DNA of 64,000 bases, taken from assembly GCF_048060115.1 (NCBI RefSeq), contig NZ_JBHMIM010000010.1, forward strand, positions 1-64,000, read 5' to 3'. A program made the translations under genes and the position numbers. This document shows positions 49,851 through 58,665 of this stretch, piece by piece. Under the pieces are notes generated by a model. That model had not been told where the DNA came from. It searched no databases and saw only the letters and a program-made list of their open reading frames with translations. Source of the stretch: Micromonospora_E sp048060115 (GTDB taxonomy: Bacteria; Actinomycetota; Actinomycetes; Mycobacteriales; Micromonosporaceae). Each line of letters begins with the position of its first letter. The first letter of the stretch is position 1.

Positions 49851-50783
49851 TCAGATGGCGATCAACCGCCCGAGCCGCTCGGCGGTGAGCTGCTGGAAGC
49901 CTGACTCCTCGAATCCGAGGATCAGTTGCAGCGACGCGACCACGGGGTCGAGGGTGACCCCGGTCGGAAGCGGGACGGCGATGGTCGAGTTGGGGGCGGC
50001 CGTGGGACCCGTGGAGCTCCACTTGGCGTTGACGGTGTTGCCGTCCTTGTCGCTTGCCGCGATCTCCACGCTCACCGGATTGGGCGGGCCGGTCGTCTCG
50101 ATGGAGGCGCTGTAGGTGAGTCCGTTCGGGTCCTTGGTGACGGTCACCCTGACGCCACCGGTCACAGTGGCGGCGACGCCGAGAGACAATGCTCGGGTGG
50201 CCCACCACAGAGTACGGCCGACGGCCGCATTCGCGAGGGTGATCATCGGCACCGGCGCCACGGAGACCTGTCCGTCGACGAAGGTGCTGAGGTCTGCCTG
50301 GCACTTGTACTGATGACGTGCCCTGATCGGCTGGTAGACGCCCAGATTGGTGTCTGGTCCGGATCTGGTGACCGAGTAGGACAACCCGATGTCCCCGCTG
50401 GTCGGGTTCTTGGCGTACAGGTCGATGTTGCCGCCGTCGAGCCCGATCCACTCGAACTGGAGATCCCCGACCTGGAAGGGTGGCGGAACCTCGTTGTTCG
50501 CCTGCCCGCTGAGGACGACGGGCAGCACCTGCGCGGCGACGTTCGCGACTTTCATGACCGTGCCCAACCAGCCGCCGAGACTGAGTAGCGCCGCAGCCGG
50601 CGCAGGTGCCGGCACCGGCTGCGTGGGGGGCGCGGGCATCGGTTCCACGGCCGGCGCGGCCGCCGCGGCGGATCCCGGGAGGAACGTGCCACCGACGGCC
50701 GCCGCTGCGGCGATCCCACCGACCGCCGCGCCGCGCACTACGTCGCGCCGACTCACCGGTCTGCGCTCGTACGATTCGCTCAT
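49851..50783 (-). CDS. Tat-exported protein of unknown function
   Basis: 310 residues from the ATG at 50783; a second ATG at 50795 would leave no spacing after the GGAGG site, so the inner start was chosen. A twin-arginine signal (SRRDVVRGAAVGGIAAAAAV) precedes an Ala/Pro-rich stretch to residue ~75. The rest is strand-rich with EWIGLDGGNIDLYAKNPTSG near residue 130 and VTVTKDPNGLTYSASIET near 225, then a short helical end. No known domain was recognised. It appears to be a secreted beta-structure protein. Confidence 0.7.
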   Translation of the reverse strand: MSESYERRPVSRRDVVRGAAVGGIAAAAAVGGTFLPGSAAAAAPAVEPMPAPPTQPVPAPAPAAALLSLGGWLGTVMKVANVAAQVLPVVLSGQANNEVPPPFQVGDLQFEWIGLDGGNIDLYAKNPTSGDIGLSYSVTRSGPDTNLGVYQPIRARHQYKCQADLSTFVDGQVSVAPVPMITLANAAVGRTLWWATRALSLGVAATVTGGVRVTVTKDPNGLTYSASIETTGPPNPVSVEIAASDKDGNTVNAKWSSTGPTAAPNSTIAVPLPTGVTLDPVVASLQLILGFEESGFQQLTAERLGRLIAI

Positions 50784-50918
50784 GTGCTCACCCATCCTCC
50801 GATTGGTCGCCCCGAGCTCACGGGAGCAGACCGGACGGTGCCGTGCTCGGCACCGGTGGTGGATCAGATATTAGAGGGTATCGATACCAACAGGAAGATC
50901 GATGTTTACGAATGGTGA

Positions 50919-51242
50919 TCACTCGGACACCAAGGGTGGCTCAAGCGCTGGTCCCGCCGATGTCGTCGTCGTTCGGTGCGGGGCCGGTGGACCCGGTGGG
51001 CCCCGGCGGGGTGACGGCGGGGTGACGGCGACGACCAGGTCGACGATGCTGTCGGCGTACTCGTCGGTCAGTGGTCCGGTGCGCAGCAGCCAACGATGGT
51101 AGAGCGGACCGAACAGCAGCTCCACGACCTGGTCCAGGGCAGCGTCGGAGCGGACCTGACCGGCGTCGCGGGCGGACCCCAGCCGGGTGCGGACCATGTC
51201 GAGCTGAAACCGGACGAAACGACGCTGCCCGGCGACGGCGGC
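50919..51242 (-). pseudogene. tetR-family regulator remnant (C-terminal domain only)
   Basis: About 100 codons read VAGQRRFVRFQLDMVRTRLG, GQVRSDAALDQVVELLFGPLYHRWLL and TDEYADSIVDLVV, a good match to the C-terminal ligand domain of TetR regulators of the TetR_C_11 type. No helix-turn-helix is encoded upstream in any frame: the preceding 120 bp are non-coding Arg/Pro-rich junk ending in the neighbouring gene. The gene has therefore lost its N-terminal ~100 residues and cannot bind DNA as usual. Confidence 0.65.
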
Positions 51243-51366
51243 TCCGGGGCCGACGACCCGATCGAGCCGCCACACCGGGCAGCGCGCCGTACCGAGCGGC
51301 GGGTGAGCGGCAGAACCGCCCTGCGCGGCCCGGACCAGGCACCTCCCGCAACGAGCGCGGAGCAGA

Positions 51367-51552
51367 TCAGCGCCAGGCGCGACGCCCCTTCTTCTTCTGG
51401 TGCAGCGTGTCGCCTGCGCGGCGCAGCAGATTCGAGGTACGCGATGGGCCACGGCGGGACTCCACCACCGAGCTGAGCTTGCGCGCACCGGCCGCCGCCA
51501 ACGGCACCGCGATCGCCACGACCGCCCAACGCTTGATCATCCTGCCGACCAT
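51367..51552 (-). CDS. Small membrane-associated protein (61 aa)
   Basis: Sixty-one residues from an ATG at 51552 with a textbook AAGGAGG five bases upstream. Residues 5-22 (MIKRWAVVAIAVPLAAAG) form one hydrophobic anchor; the remainder is basic (RKLSSVVESRRGPSRTSNLL then HQKKKGRRAWR). Short actinomycete proteins with this anchor plus the E-S-R-R-G-P-S-R segment are known but not characterised. The basic tail could contact lipid head groups or nucleic acid. Confidence 0.7.
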   Translation of the reverse strand: MVGRMIKRWAVVAIAVPLAAAGARKLSSVVESRRGPSRTSNLLRRAGDTLHQKKKGRRAWR

Positions 51553-51690
51553 GGTCGCCTCCTTCGTCCGGGCGTCGAACCCGTTTCCTGCTGTCCGGAT
51601 GGTCATACCCGTCCAGCCGGCCAGGCACGCCCCCGGCGTCCAAATCCACACCGGCCGGCACCGCCTGCGGCGTCCTTTGCTTCTGCGGGG

Positions 51691-53817
51691 TCAGCCAGTC
51701 GGCATCCGCTGGGCGGTCACGGCCCCGCCGTCGTCGGCGACCAGGAACAGCTCCAGTTCGTTCGCACCGGGCACGAACAGGTCCTCGTCCGGGATCAGCC
51801 CGACGAAGCGCAGCCGTCCCTCGCCGTCGCGGGCCGCCTGCACCACGGTGCCGACCGTACCGTTGACGGCGATCGCGATCGGCGCCCCGTCCGGCACCAC
51901 GTCCGGCAGTGCGCCGTGCACCAACGCCGGCAGCAGCCCCCGCTCGGCCTGGACATCGCCGAACGCGGCCAGATTCGCCACCGTCGCCGTCGGCCCGACC
52001 CCGGTCACCGTCAGATCGGCGACCGCCGTACCGATCAGGTCGGCCGCCGGCAACAACGGCCACACCGGGTGCGCCCCACTGCCCGCGCGTACCGAGGCGA
52101 AATGCAAAGGGCCGTCCACCGTCATCGGCTCCCCGGGCTGATCGTCGAACCGCTTGTCGGTGGTCTCGCGTGGCTCGCCCGTCGCGGAGATCCCATCGGT
52201 ACGCCACGGCACCGCCACCCCGGCGTGATCGGCGACAGTCGGCAGCAGATCCACATGCTCCCAGTTGCGGTCGTCGATCCGACCAACCCGCTGGCCAGGC
52301 TCCTTGACGAACAGCGGCACCCAGGCGAGCTCGGGGGCCGCCCTGAACTCCGGGTCCATCTCACGGCCCGAGACATCCTGGCTGAAGCTGACCCCGTGGT
52401 CGGAGGTCACCACGATCAACGCGTCGTCGTAGAGGCCACTGCCGCGCAGCGTACGCATCGCCTCACCGATCAGCAGATCGGTGTAGCCGACCTGCTCGAT
52501 GTGCCGCTGATGGGCGAGTCTGGACCACCAGGTGCCGTCGAAGGGCAACCCGCTCGGTCCGTGGTAGCGCATCCCACTCGGCAGGTACGTCCACGGCGAA
52601 TGCGGCATCAGCAGATGCAGGAAGCAGAACGTCGGGGTCTCCTTGGGCTGCAACGAGCCGAGGAACTCGGTGAACCTCGCCGGCTGGTTCTCCGTCAGCC
52701 GGCTCATCCGGAAATCCGGTCCGGCCTGCGGGTCCTTGTCGTTGGCGCGGACCTCGTCAGCCACCGTAGGTTCCCGGAAACTGGCGGTCGGATCCTCCAA
52801 CGAGTCGGTCGGCGAGATCAGCTGGCCGTACAGCCCGGCGGTCTCCCGCAGCATCACCTGCAGGCTGCCCCGGGCCTGGCCGGGACGCCCCCGGCAGTGC
52901 TCCGGCGGGCACAACTGGGTGACGTTCTCCCAGGCCTCGATCTCGTACTCCGGACCGAGCAGGGTGAACAGGTTCTCCGGATACTGCGAGTAGTGCGGGG
53001 TCACCGCCCCGGCGGGGTACCGTCCGGTCAGCATCGCCGGTACCGCCGAGGTCGTCTTGCCGCTGACCGTCGTGGCATTGCGGTACCACGTCGAGCCAGC
53101 CGCCAGGTTGGCGAAGTTCGGCACCCGGTCGGCGTCGAGTTCGCCCTGCTCGTCGAGCAACGACAGCAACGGGAACTCGTCGAGAATGATGACGACCACC
53201 GGTGGATGCGGACCGGTACTGCGTACCGGCATCTCCGCCGCGCCGCGGCCGAGGAACACCGCGGACGACGGCGACGCGAAGACGAACAGCAGGACGAACA
53301 CCAGCGGACCGACGGCCGCCACCCGCAGCACCTGGCGGGTCACCGCGAACCGGGCGTACCCCGCGACCGCGGCCACCGCCGCCACGGCCGCGACGACCAT
53401 CAGCAGCGGACCCCGGGTATCGGTCAGGGACTTGCCTACCTGCACCGCCAACAACGTGGCCAGACCGCCAAGCAGCACCAGGTGGGTCCACCGGCGGGCG
53501 ACCGCCCCGGCCACCAGCCCGGCAAGCAGCTCGACGCCCCACAGCAGCGTCGGTGGCACCAACACGACGATCGCGACCAGGGCCAGCACCGCCACGACTC
53601 CGGCACCGTGGAAGAAGAAGAAATCCGGGCTACGGCCGATCACGTCGAGCAGCGGCTGGGCCACACCGAGACCGCTGAGCGCGATCAGCTCCAGCAACCC
53701 GTGCCAGGTCGGTTTGCCCGCTGGCGGCCCGACCTCGCGTTCCTCGGTCGCCCGGGCACCGCCCGGTCCGGTCGGGGTCATCGCGCTGGTCGGGTCGTGC
53801 GCTGGCGGCTCGGTCAC
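51691..53817 (-). CDS. Membrane sulfatase-superfamily protein, phosphoglycerol-transferase-like
   Basis: 708 residues, GTG at 53817. Four or five membrane helices occupy residues ~40-190, then an extracellular alkaline-phosphatase-fold domain. The first metal/nucleophile region is VVVIILDEFPLLSLLD (~205) and the nucleophile loop ATTVSGKTTSAVPAMLTGRYP, where the usual sulfatase C/S-x-P-x-R is replaced and a Thr is the likeliest nucleophile, as in LtaS-type phosphoglycerol or phosphoethanolamine transferases. Later metal ligands are in VVTSDHGVSF (~480). Cell-envelope modification is inferred; sulfatase activity is unlikely without the Cys/Ser motif. Confidence 0.78.
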   Translation of the reverse strand: MTEPPAHDPTSAMTPTGPGGARATEEREVGPPAGKPTWHGLLELIALSGLGVAQPLLDVIGRSPDFFFFHGAGVVAVLALVAIVVLVPPTLLWGVELLAGLVAGAVARRWTHLVLLGGLATLLAVQVGKSLTDTRGPLLMVVAAVAAVAAVAGYARFAVTRQVLRVAAVGPLVFVLLFVFASPSSAVFLGRGAAEMPVRSTGPHPPVVVIILDEFPLLSLLDEQGELDADRVPNFANLAAGSTWYRNATTVSGKTTSAVPAMLTGRYPAGAVTPHYSQYPENLFTLLGPEYEIEAWENVTQLCPPEHCRGRPGQARGSLQVMLRETAGLYGQLISPTDSLEDPTASFREPTVADEVRANDKDPQAGPDFRMSRLTENQPARFTEFLGSLQPKETPTFCFLHLLMPHSPWTYLPSGMRYHGPSGLPFDGTWWSRLAHQRHIEQVGYTDLLIGEAMRTLRGSGLYDDALIVVTSDHGVSFSQDVSGREMDPEFRAAPELAWVPLFVKEPGQRVGRIDDRNWEHVDLLPTVADHAGVAVPWRTDGISATGEPRETTDKRFDDQPGEPMTVDGPLHFASVRAGSGAHPVWPLLPAADLIGTAVADLTVTGVGPTATVANLAAFGDVQAERGLLPALVHGALPDVVPDGAPIAIAVNGTVGTVVQAARDGEGRLRFVGLIPDEDLFVPGANELELFLVADDGGAVTAQRMPTG

Positions 53818-53936
53818 CCGTGCACATCTACCACACCAACCTGGATCGCACGGATGATGGTGGCCTGGTGACACCGAATGTCGCCGTGGGTGGGTGCGGC
53901 CCGGTCGCGCCACACACACCCACGCTCGCTGGGCCG

Positions 53937-54719
53937 TCAGGCCGAGGCGGCCTCCTGGCGACGGCGCAACGTCCGTACCCAACTCTGCGCGGTGTGTCGA
54001 GGCACGGCGAAGTGCGTGGCGACGGCGCCGACGCTGCCCATCCGGTCGAAGACGGCGCCGAGGTCCTGCGGTGCCCGCCGGTAGCTGCGGGCGGTGGCCG
54101 GTTGGGTGGTGCGCCCGGCGCCGTCGGCGCGTTTCGCTGGCGTGGCCTTACGGCCGCCAGTGGCCTTACGGGCGCCAGTGGCCTTACGGGCGCCAGTGGG
54201 CTGGCGGGCGGCCACCGTCTTCTCCTGGGCGGTCTTCTGCCGCGCGGGCTTCTGGGCGGTCGCCGTCTTCTGCCGCGCGGGCTTCTGGGCGGTCGCCGTC
54301 TTCTGCCGCGCGTGTTTGCGTGTGGTGGCGCCGCGGGTACGGGCGGGGGCCGTCGCGCGTACCGCCGTGGTCTTCTTCGCCACGCGGGTCGTGGCCTCGG
54401 GCACCGCCGAGTCGGGCACCGCCGGATGGTCCGCAGTAGAGGTCAGCGCGACCGGCGCGGGATGGGCCTCGACCGCCGGCTCGTCCGGCTCGATCGCCGG
54501 ACTGTCCGGTTGGCCGACGATGGAACGGAGCAGTTGCTCGACATTGACCGAGGGAAGCTGCCCCGGTGTGAGGCCCGCGCCGGTGCCGGCGCGGACCAGC
54601 AGCTCGGTGATCCGGGCACCGGCACCGGTCACCTCGACCCGCAACGTCGTCGTCGCCCGGGATTCATCGTCCGGGGCGATCGTTATGGTGTATGAACTCA
54701 CCGCTTGTCGAACCTCCAT
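53937..54719 (-). CDS. Histone H1-like Lys/Ala-rich DNA-binding protein with C-terminal helix-turn-helix
   Basis: 260 residues. The N-terminal ~70 form a strand-rich domain (YTITIAPDDES, ATTTLRVEVTG). Residues ~110-205 are a highly basic Lys/Ala/Arg/Thr tract made of short repeats (QKTATAQKPAR, ARKATG), resembling bacterial H1-like tails and Mycobacterium HupB. The end (~225-255) reads LGAVFDRMGSVGAVATHFAV then PRHTAQSWVRTLRRR, a helix-turn-helix. Together they suggest a nucleoid-associated protein that binds DNA at two sites. Encoded 3.9 kb from Lsr2; transcription opposite to the terpene genes. Confidence 0.7.
   Translation of the reverse strand: MEVRQAVSSYTITIAPDDESRATTTLRVEVTGAGARITELLVRAGTGAGLTPGQLPSVNVEQLLRSIVGQPDSPAIEPDEPAVEAHPAPVALTSTADHPAVPDSAVPEATTRVAKKTTAVRATAPARTRGATTRKHARQKTATAQKPARQKTATAQKPARQKTAQEKTVAARQPTGARKATGARKATGGRKATPAKRADGAGRTTQPATARSYRRAPQDLGAVFDRMGSVGAVATHFAVPRHTAQSWVRTLRRRQEAASA
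54143..54315. repeat. In-frame tandem DNA repeats in the basic tail of the histone-like gene
   Basis: Three consecutive 18-bp units (TGGCCTTACGGGCGCCAG or one-base variant) span 54143-54196, and a 33-bp unit beginning GTCTTCTGCCGCGCGGGC is repeated at 54232-54264, 54265-54297 and partly from 54298. Both unit lengths are multiples of three, so copy-number change would lengthen or shorten the protein tail without a frameshift. Confidence 0.85.
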
Positions 54720-55250
54720 GGCTGCGGACGTCGCACGGCGCAGGACCCAGCCCCGTCGAGGTCACCGGCCGCCAAGACGCCTGACGATATCCGCAGCAAA
54801 GCTACCCCTTGGTACAGAGAACCACCAAGCAGGCCCTTGCTCCGAAAAGGACGCTCGCCCCAGCCTGCCGCGGCACCACCGGAGCCCGTACCCGCCCCCC
54901 TGAGACCCACCCCGGCGGTCACCACAGGTACCGCCCCGACTGCCCGAGTAGCAAAGGAACTTAACATCTATGCAGCTAGATTAAATGTAATCATCGTGGC
55001 ATGATCAGCCGAAAGTCATCTTTTGCTTCCGATAAGTCACCGCCCGGCCGGGTTGACCCTGCAGTCAGGTGACAGAACGAGACAGACATGCAGGAGATCG
55101 AGTGATCGGCGCGGCACCCCGCACAACATCGTCCAACCTCCCGTCAGCCGCTGCCACCGTCCCACCCCCCGGTGGACCGGGCCGGACCCGAGATGGCGCC
55201 GTCGCCGCCGGGACCCGAGATGGCGCCGTCGCCATCATCGGGACCCGCTG
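54720..55250. other. 531-bp divergent intergenic region with an AT-rich patch
   Basis: Between the histone-like gene and the terpene-synthase-like gene. The stretch 54955-55030 is markedly AT-rich for this genome (TAGCAAAGGAACTTAACATC, GATTAAATGTAATC) and is the likely promoter area; GGAACTT resembles an ECF-sigma -35 box but no matching -10 was found. A 27-bp unit is repeated at 55185-55211 and 55212-55238, close to the start of the terpene gene. No gene was recognised. Confidence 0.5.
55185..55238. repeat. 27-bp tandem duplication before the terpene-synthase-like gene
   Basis: GACCCGAGATGGCGCCGTCGCC occurs at 55185-55206 and again at 55212-55233, 22 identical bases with a period of 27. The second copy ends 13 bp from the ATG. 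A third partial copy (GGGACCCG) lies at 55240-55247. Confidence 0.8.
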
Positions 55251-56156
55251 ATGCGAACCGTCGCCACCTCCGCCGGCGAGAACCTGCAGGTCGCCGCCGA
55301 ACACGGACGCATCTGCGCGATCGCCACCACCGGCCAGCGCGACCTGGCGGAGTACACCAGCGCCTACCCCGAACTGTTCCCCGTCAAGCCGTTCGATCCG
55401 GCCTTCTTCGCCGCCGTGTCACTGGCATCGGCGTTCAGCGCACCCTGGTGCACCCCGGAACAACTGCGGCTGACCAACCGGGCTGCGGTCTGGGTCCGCG
55501 CGCTGCGCTGGAGCGTGCACCATCGGGCCGGCAGCGAGGCCGACGTCGAAATCCTCATCGACCGTTGCCGGGCGGTGGCCCACGGGGTGCCCGCCGGAGA
55601 GCACGACGAACTCGGCCGGTTCCTCGCCGACCTTCTCGCGCAACTCCTGCCGACACCGGGCTTCGCCGCACGACGCGACGGTTGGCGGGCCGAATTGGAA
55701 CGGACGCTCAACGCGATCGGCCGCGAATGGCGGTGGATGTCCGCCGACCGCGCCCGGCCCGGTGCGAGCCGGCCGACATTACGCGAGTATCTCGACAACG
55801 CCGACTCCCTGGGTTCGACGTTCGTGCACCTGACCCACTGGCTTCGCCTCGGCGACAGCTCAGCTCTGGCCCACCTGAACGAACTCATCACGGTCTCCCG
55901 GGAGGCACAGCGGGTCCTGAGGTTGGTCGATGACCTCACCTCCGCCAGCCGGGGCAGTGGCCGGGGAGACTTCGACGCGCTGCTGACCGCGGACCGCAGC
56001 AGAGTGGAAGAACAAGTCGGACATCTGGTTGACCGCTGCCGAGAGTTGCTGCGGCCGCTGGAGGTCCGGTGCCCGAACCAGGCCAGCTATCTGGCCCGCC
56101 AACTCGGTTTCAACAGCGGATTCCACCGGATCGCCGACTTCTGGGGCAACTCGTGA
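55251..56156 (+). CDS. Class I terpene-synthase-like protein, metal-binding motif not evident
   Basis: 301 residues, ATG at 55251. The all-helical pattern of actinobacterial terpene-synthase-like proteins is visible: ICAIATTGQRDLAEYTSAYP, PFDPAFFAAVSLASAFSAPW, REYLDNADSLGSTFVHLTHW and the last helices NQASYLARQLGFNSGFHRI. In the position of the Asp-rich helix it reads RAVWVRALRWSVHHR-like with no DDxxD; the NSE triad is only partly kept (LRLVDDLTSASRGSG, the final Glu absent). Typical class I enzymes need both. It is coupled by a GTGA overlap to a class II-like partner, so a two-protein complex is likely. Ionising activity is doubtful. Confidence 0.7.
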   Translation: MRTVATSAGENLQVAAEHGRICAIATTGQRDLAEYTSAYPELFPVKPFDPAFFAAVSLASAFSAPWCTPEQLRLTNRAAVWVRALRWSVHHRAGSEADVEILIDRCRAVAHGVPAGEHDELGRFLADLLAQLLPTPGFAARRDGWRAELERTLNAIGREWRWMSADRARPGASRPTLREYLDNADSLGSTFVHLTHWLRLGDSSALAHLNELITVSREAQRVLRLVDDLTSASRGSGRGDFDALLTADRSRVEEQVGHLVDRCRELLRPLEVRCPNQASYLARQLGFNSGFHRIADFWGNS

Positions 56157-57190
56157 CCGTCACCGAAGGTTGGACCCGGTCGGAAGTCCGGGCAGCGGAG
56201 ATCGGTTGGGCCGGGCCAGGGGCCCGGCCGCCGAGCCGCTGGAAACAGTCCGCACAAGAACTCACCGACGAACTCAGCGGTCGGCACCGGACCGCCCCCG
56301 TCGTGGTACGGGCGGACCCTGCCGCCACCACCGTCCACGACCAGGCCTCGGCCCTGGCGACCCTGCTGCGGGCGGACATCTCGCTCCTGGTGTCCCCGGA
56401 CCTGATCGACTCCCTGCGGGCCGCGCTCGCACCGGCGGGAGCCGCCCCCGCATCGGCACAGCGGACCGAAACCATCGCACTGGTGATCCACACGCTGGCG
56501 TTGCTCGGCCAGCCGACCGACCAGGGCGTACTACTCGACCTCAGCGGCGGCGGCGTCACCGTCCCGGCCGGGCACGACACGCCAGTCACCGCCGCCCGTC
56601 TGCTCGACGCCCTCGGCGCGGCCGGCGACGGACGGCGCTACTACGAGGTGACCGCTGCCCGCGGCAGGATCAGCGCCTGGCTATGCGACCGGCAACGACC
56701 GGACGGATCCTGGCACGATCGACGACACACCTCACCGCACTTCACGACCGCCGCCTGCGCCCTCGCCCTGCACGACGCCGGAGTCGGGGCGCGGGCCTCG
56801 GCCGCGGTGCTACGGGCGGTCGACTGGGTGCTGCGCACCCAGCGTCCCGGCGGGGCGTGGGGGCTGCGGTACGGCACCGCCGAGGAGACCGCCTACGCGT
56901 TGCTGGTGCTGCTGGCGACAACCGACCCGCCAAGCGCCAGAATGGCCCGGTCCGCCGGCAACGGAGCCGCCCACCTCACGCCGGCCGACGAAGACCCGTC
57001 AGCCGAAGACTGGCAGCACAGCACCGGCACACCGCGACCCGCGCCACTGCCGGCGGCACAGGCCAGCATCGTCGCCGCCGGACATCTCGCCCAGAAGATG
57101 GCGGTGAACGCCGTCGACGGGCACGGCTGCACCGGGCCCGAAGCGCCTGGCTATCCTTTGTCACTGCCACGTACCGTCGTCGGTGGCTGA
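56153..57190 (+). CDS. Truncated class II terpene cyclase-like protein
   Basis: 345 residues; the GTG start overlaps the previous stop as GTGA. Two QW motifs characteristic of squalene-hopene and class II diterpene cyclases are visible: QRPDGSW (~181) with WHDRRHTSPHFTTAACALAL and QRPGGAW (~227) with YGTAEETAYALLVL. Class II diterpene cyclases carry these near their C-terminus and have DxDD before them; here the N-terminal part is short and no DxDD is seen, and the length is well below the usual ~500. It may be a non-catalytic partner or a shortened enzyme. Confidence 0.7.
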   Translation: MTVTEGWTRSEVRAAEIGWAGPGARPPSRWKQSAQELTDELSGRHRTAPVVVRADPAATTVHDQASALATLLRADISLLVSPDLIDSLRAALAPAGAAPASAQRTETIALVIHTLALLGQPTDQGVLLDLSGGGVTVPAGHDTPVTAARLLDALGAAGDGRRYYEVTAARGRISAWLCDRQRPDGSWHDRRHTSPHFTTAACALALHDAGVGARASAAVLRAVDWVLRTQRPGGAWGLRYGTAEETAYALLVLLATTDPPSARMARSAGNGAAHLTPADEDPSAEDWQHSTGTPRPAPLPAAQASIVAAGHLAQKMAVNAVDGHGCTGPEAPGYPLSLPRTVVGG

Positions 57191-57331
57191 AACGGCCACT
57201 TTCCCGGATTTTGCCGCTGAGCACCGTCCGGGTGATGCTCGTGACCCGCTCGAGCACGCGATGGCGCAAATGCGGGATCCCCCGTCGGCGTCGACCGGAC
57301 CTGACGACAGCGTGTTCGAGGTGGTCAAACA

Positions 57332-57931
57332 ATGGATTACGAGCACCTTGACCCGTCAGTGTCCGAGACGGTCGCCCCGATCGGAGTGAAGATCCTCGTC
57401 GCCGGTGGTTTTGGTGTCGGCAAGAGCACCCTCGTCGGCGCGGTGAGCGAGACCGGGCCGCTGCGCACCGAGGAACAGCTCACCGAGATCGGGCTCGGCG
57501 TCGACGACGTCACCGGCGTCGAGACGAAGACCACCACCACCGTGGTGATGGACTTCGGCCGGATCACGCTCGGAAAGGAGCTGGTGCTCTACATCTTCGG
57601 CACCCCGGGACAGCAGCGTTTCCTCTTCGTCTGGGACGAACTCGCCGTCGGCGCTCTCGGCGCGGTGGTACTCGCCGACACCCGGCGCCTGACCGGCTCT
57701 TTCCCCTCGATCGACTACTTCGAACGGCGCGGCATGCCGTTCATCGTCGCCGTCAACTGCTTCGACGGCGTCCCGCCACACACGATGCCCGACGTACGCC
57801 GAGCCCTGAACATCACACCGCAGGTGCCGGTGATGCTCTGCGACGCCCGGGAACGGCGCTCCGGCACCGACGTTCTCATCACATTGCTCGAACACGCCCA
57901 TGGGCAGCTGCGCCGCCCGGCCCACGTCTGA
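57332..57931 (+). CDS. CvnD-type small GTPase
   Basis: 199 residues. P-loop GGFGVGKSTLVGAVSE (~23), a switch II-like FGTPGQQRFLFVWDEL (~82) in place of DxxG, and the base motif in VNCFDG, near the NKxD position. This is the CvnD/ATP-GTP-binding family of Streptomyces conservons, in which cvnA-cvnB-cvnC (histidine kinase, Roadblock, DUF742) normally come first; none is present here. Some conservons lie beside terpene cyclase genes. The start is an ATG 141 bp after the cyclase-like gene. Confidence 0.88.
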   Translation: MDYEHLDPSVSETVAPIGVKILVAGGFGVGKSTLVGAVSETGPLRTEEQLTEIGLGVDDVTGVETKTTTTVVMDFGRITLGKELVLYIFGTPGQQRFLFVWDELAVGALGAVVLADTRRLTGSFPSIDYFERRGMPFIVAVNCFDGVPPHTMPDVRRALNITPQVPVMLCDARERRSGTDVLITLLEHAHGQLRRPAHV

Positions 57932-58052
57932 GAGGCGACCTCCGGCACCGACAACCGGGACTTCTGGCCCTGACCCGGCCGGCCTCGACCCCCTGATTCT
58001 TGAGGTGCCGGAAGGACCGCGACAGGCACCGGCAGACAGGGGAGGGATCGAG

Positions 58053-58607
58053 ATGACACGTACTACTCACCCGGCGTCCGCCAAGGTCGGCGGGCTGGAT
58101 CAGCAGAGCACGATGACGACGGCTCGACGGTTCGGTACGGCGATCTGGGCAGTGACCAGGGTGGCGCTTGGCTTCGTCTTCCTCTGGGCGTTCCTCGACA
58201 AGCTCCTCGGCCTGGGCAAGGCGACCCCGAGCGAGCGCGCCTGGATCAACGGCGGGTCGCCGACGACCGGCTTTCTCAGCAACGTCGAAGGACCCTTCAG
58301 CGGATTCTTCGGCGGCATGGCCGGCCAGGCCTGGGCGGACTGGTTGTTCATGGCCGGGCTGCTCGGCATCGGTGTCGCGCTGATCCTGGGAATCGGAATG
58401 TGGATCGCGGCGATCTCCGGCACGCTGCTACTGACTCTGATGTGGCTGGCTGCCCTGCCGCTCGCAAACAACCCGTTCCTCGACGACCACCTGGTGTACG
58501 GCCTGGTGCTACTCGGCCTGGCGGCCACCGGCGCCGGCCTGCGCTACAGCCTCGCCGGCTGGTGGCACAGCCTGCCGATCGTGCGGCAGAACGGCTGGTT
58601 GGCCTGA
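58053..58607 (+). CDS. DoxX-family membrane protein
   Basis: 184 residues, ATG at 58053 after AGGGGAGGGATCGAG. Four hydrophobic segments: TRVALGFVFLWAFLDKLLGLG, WLFMAGLLGIGVALILGIGM, AAISGTLLLTLMWLAALPL and YGLVLLGLAATGAGL. Members relate to thiosulfate:quinone oxidoreductase subunits and to MmpL/SseA-associated redox complexes, but many are uncharacterised. It lies 121 bp after the GTPase and ends before a strong terminator, probably closing the terpene/GTPase transcript. Confidence 0.8.
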   Translation: MTRTTHPASAKVGGLDQQSTMTTARRFGTAIWAVTRVALGFVFLWAFLDKLLGLGKATPSERAWINGGSPTTGFLSNVEGPFSGFFGGMAGQAWADWLFMAGLLGIGVALILGIGMWIAAISGTLLLTLMWLAALPLANNPFLDDHLVYGLVLLGLAATGAGLRYSLAGWWHSLPIVRQNGWLA

Positions 58608-58630
58608 CGAACGACCGCGCCAACAGCCCG

Positions 58631-58665
58631 AAGCGGCCCCGCTGACCAGGTCAGCGGGGCCGCTT
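58631..58665. terminator. Near-perfect palindromic terminator after the DoxX gene
   Basis: AAGCGGCCCCGCTGACC (58631-58647), one base, then its exact 17-bp complement (58649-58665), followed by GCTCTTTGG. It begins 24 bp after the DoxX stop. Confidence 0.85.

Noticed and set aside
57183..57389. Possible 68-codon plus-strand gene between the cyclase-like and GTPase genes
   Set aside because: It overlaps the GTPase by 58 bp, has no ribosome site, and only moderate third-position GC; it may be leader sequence.
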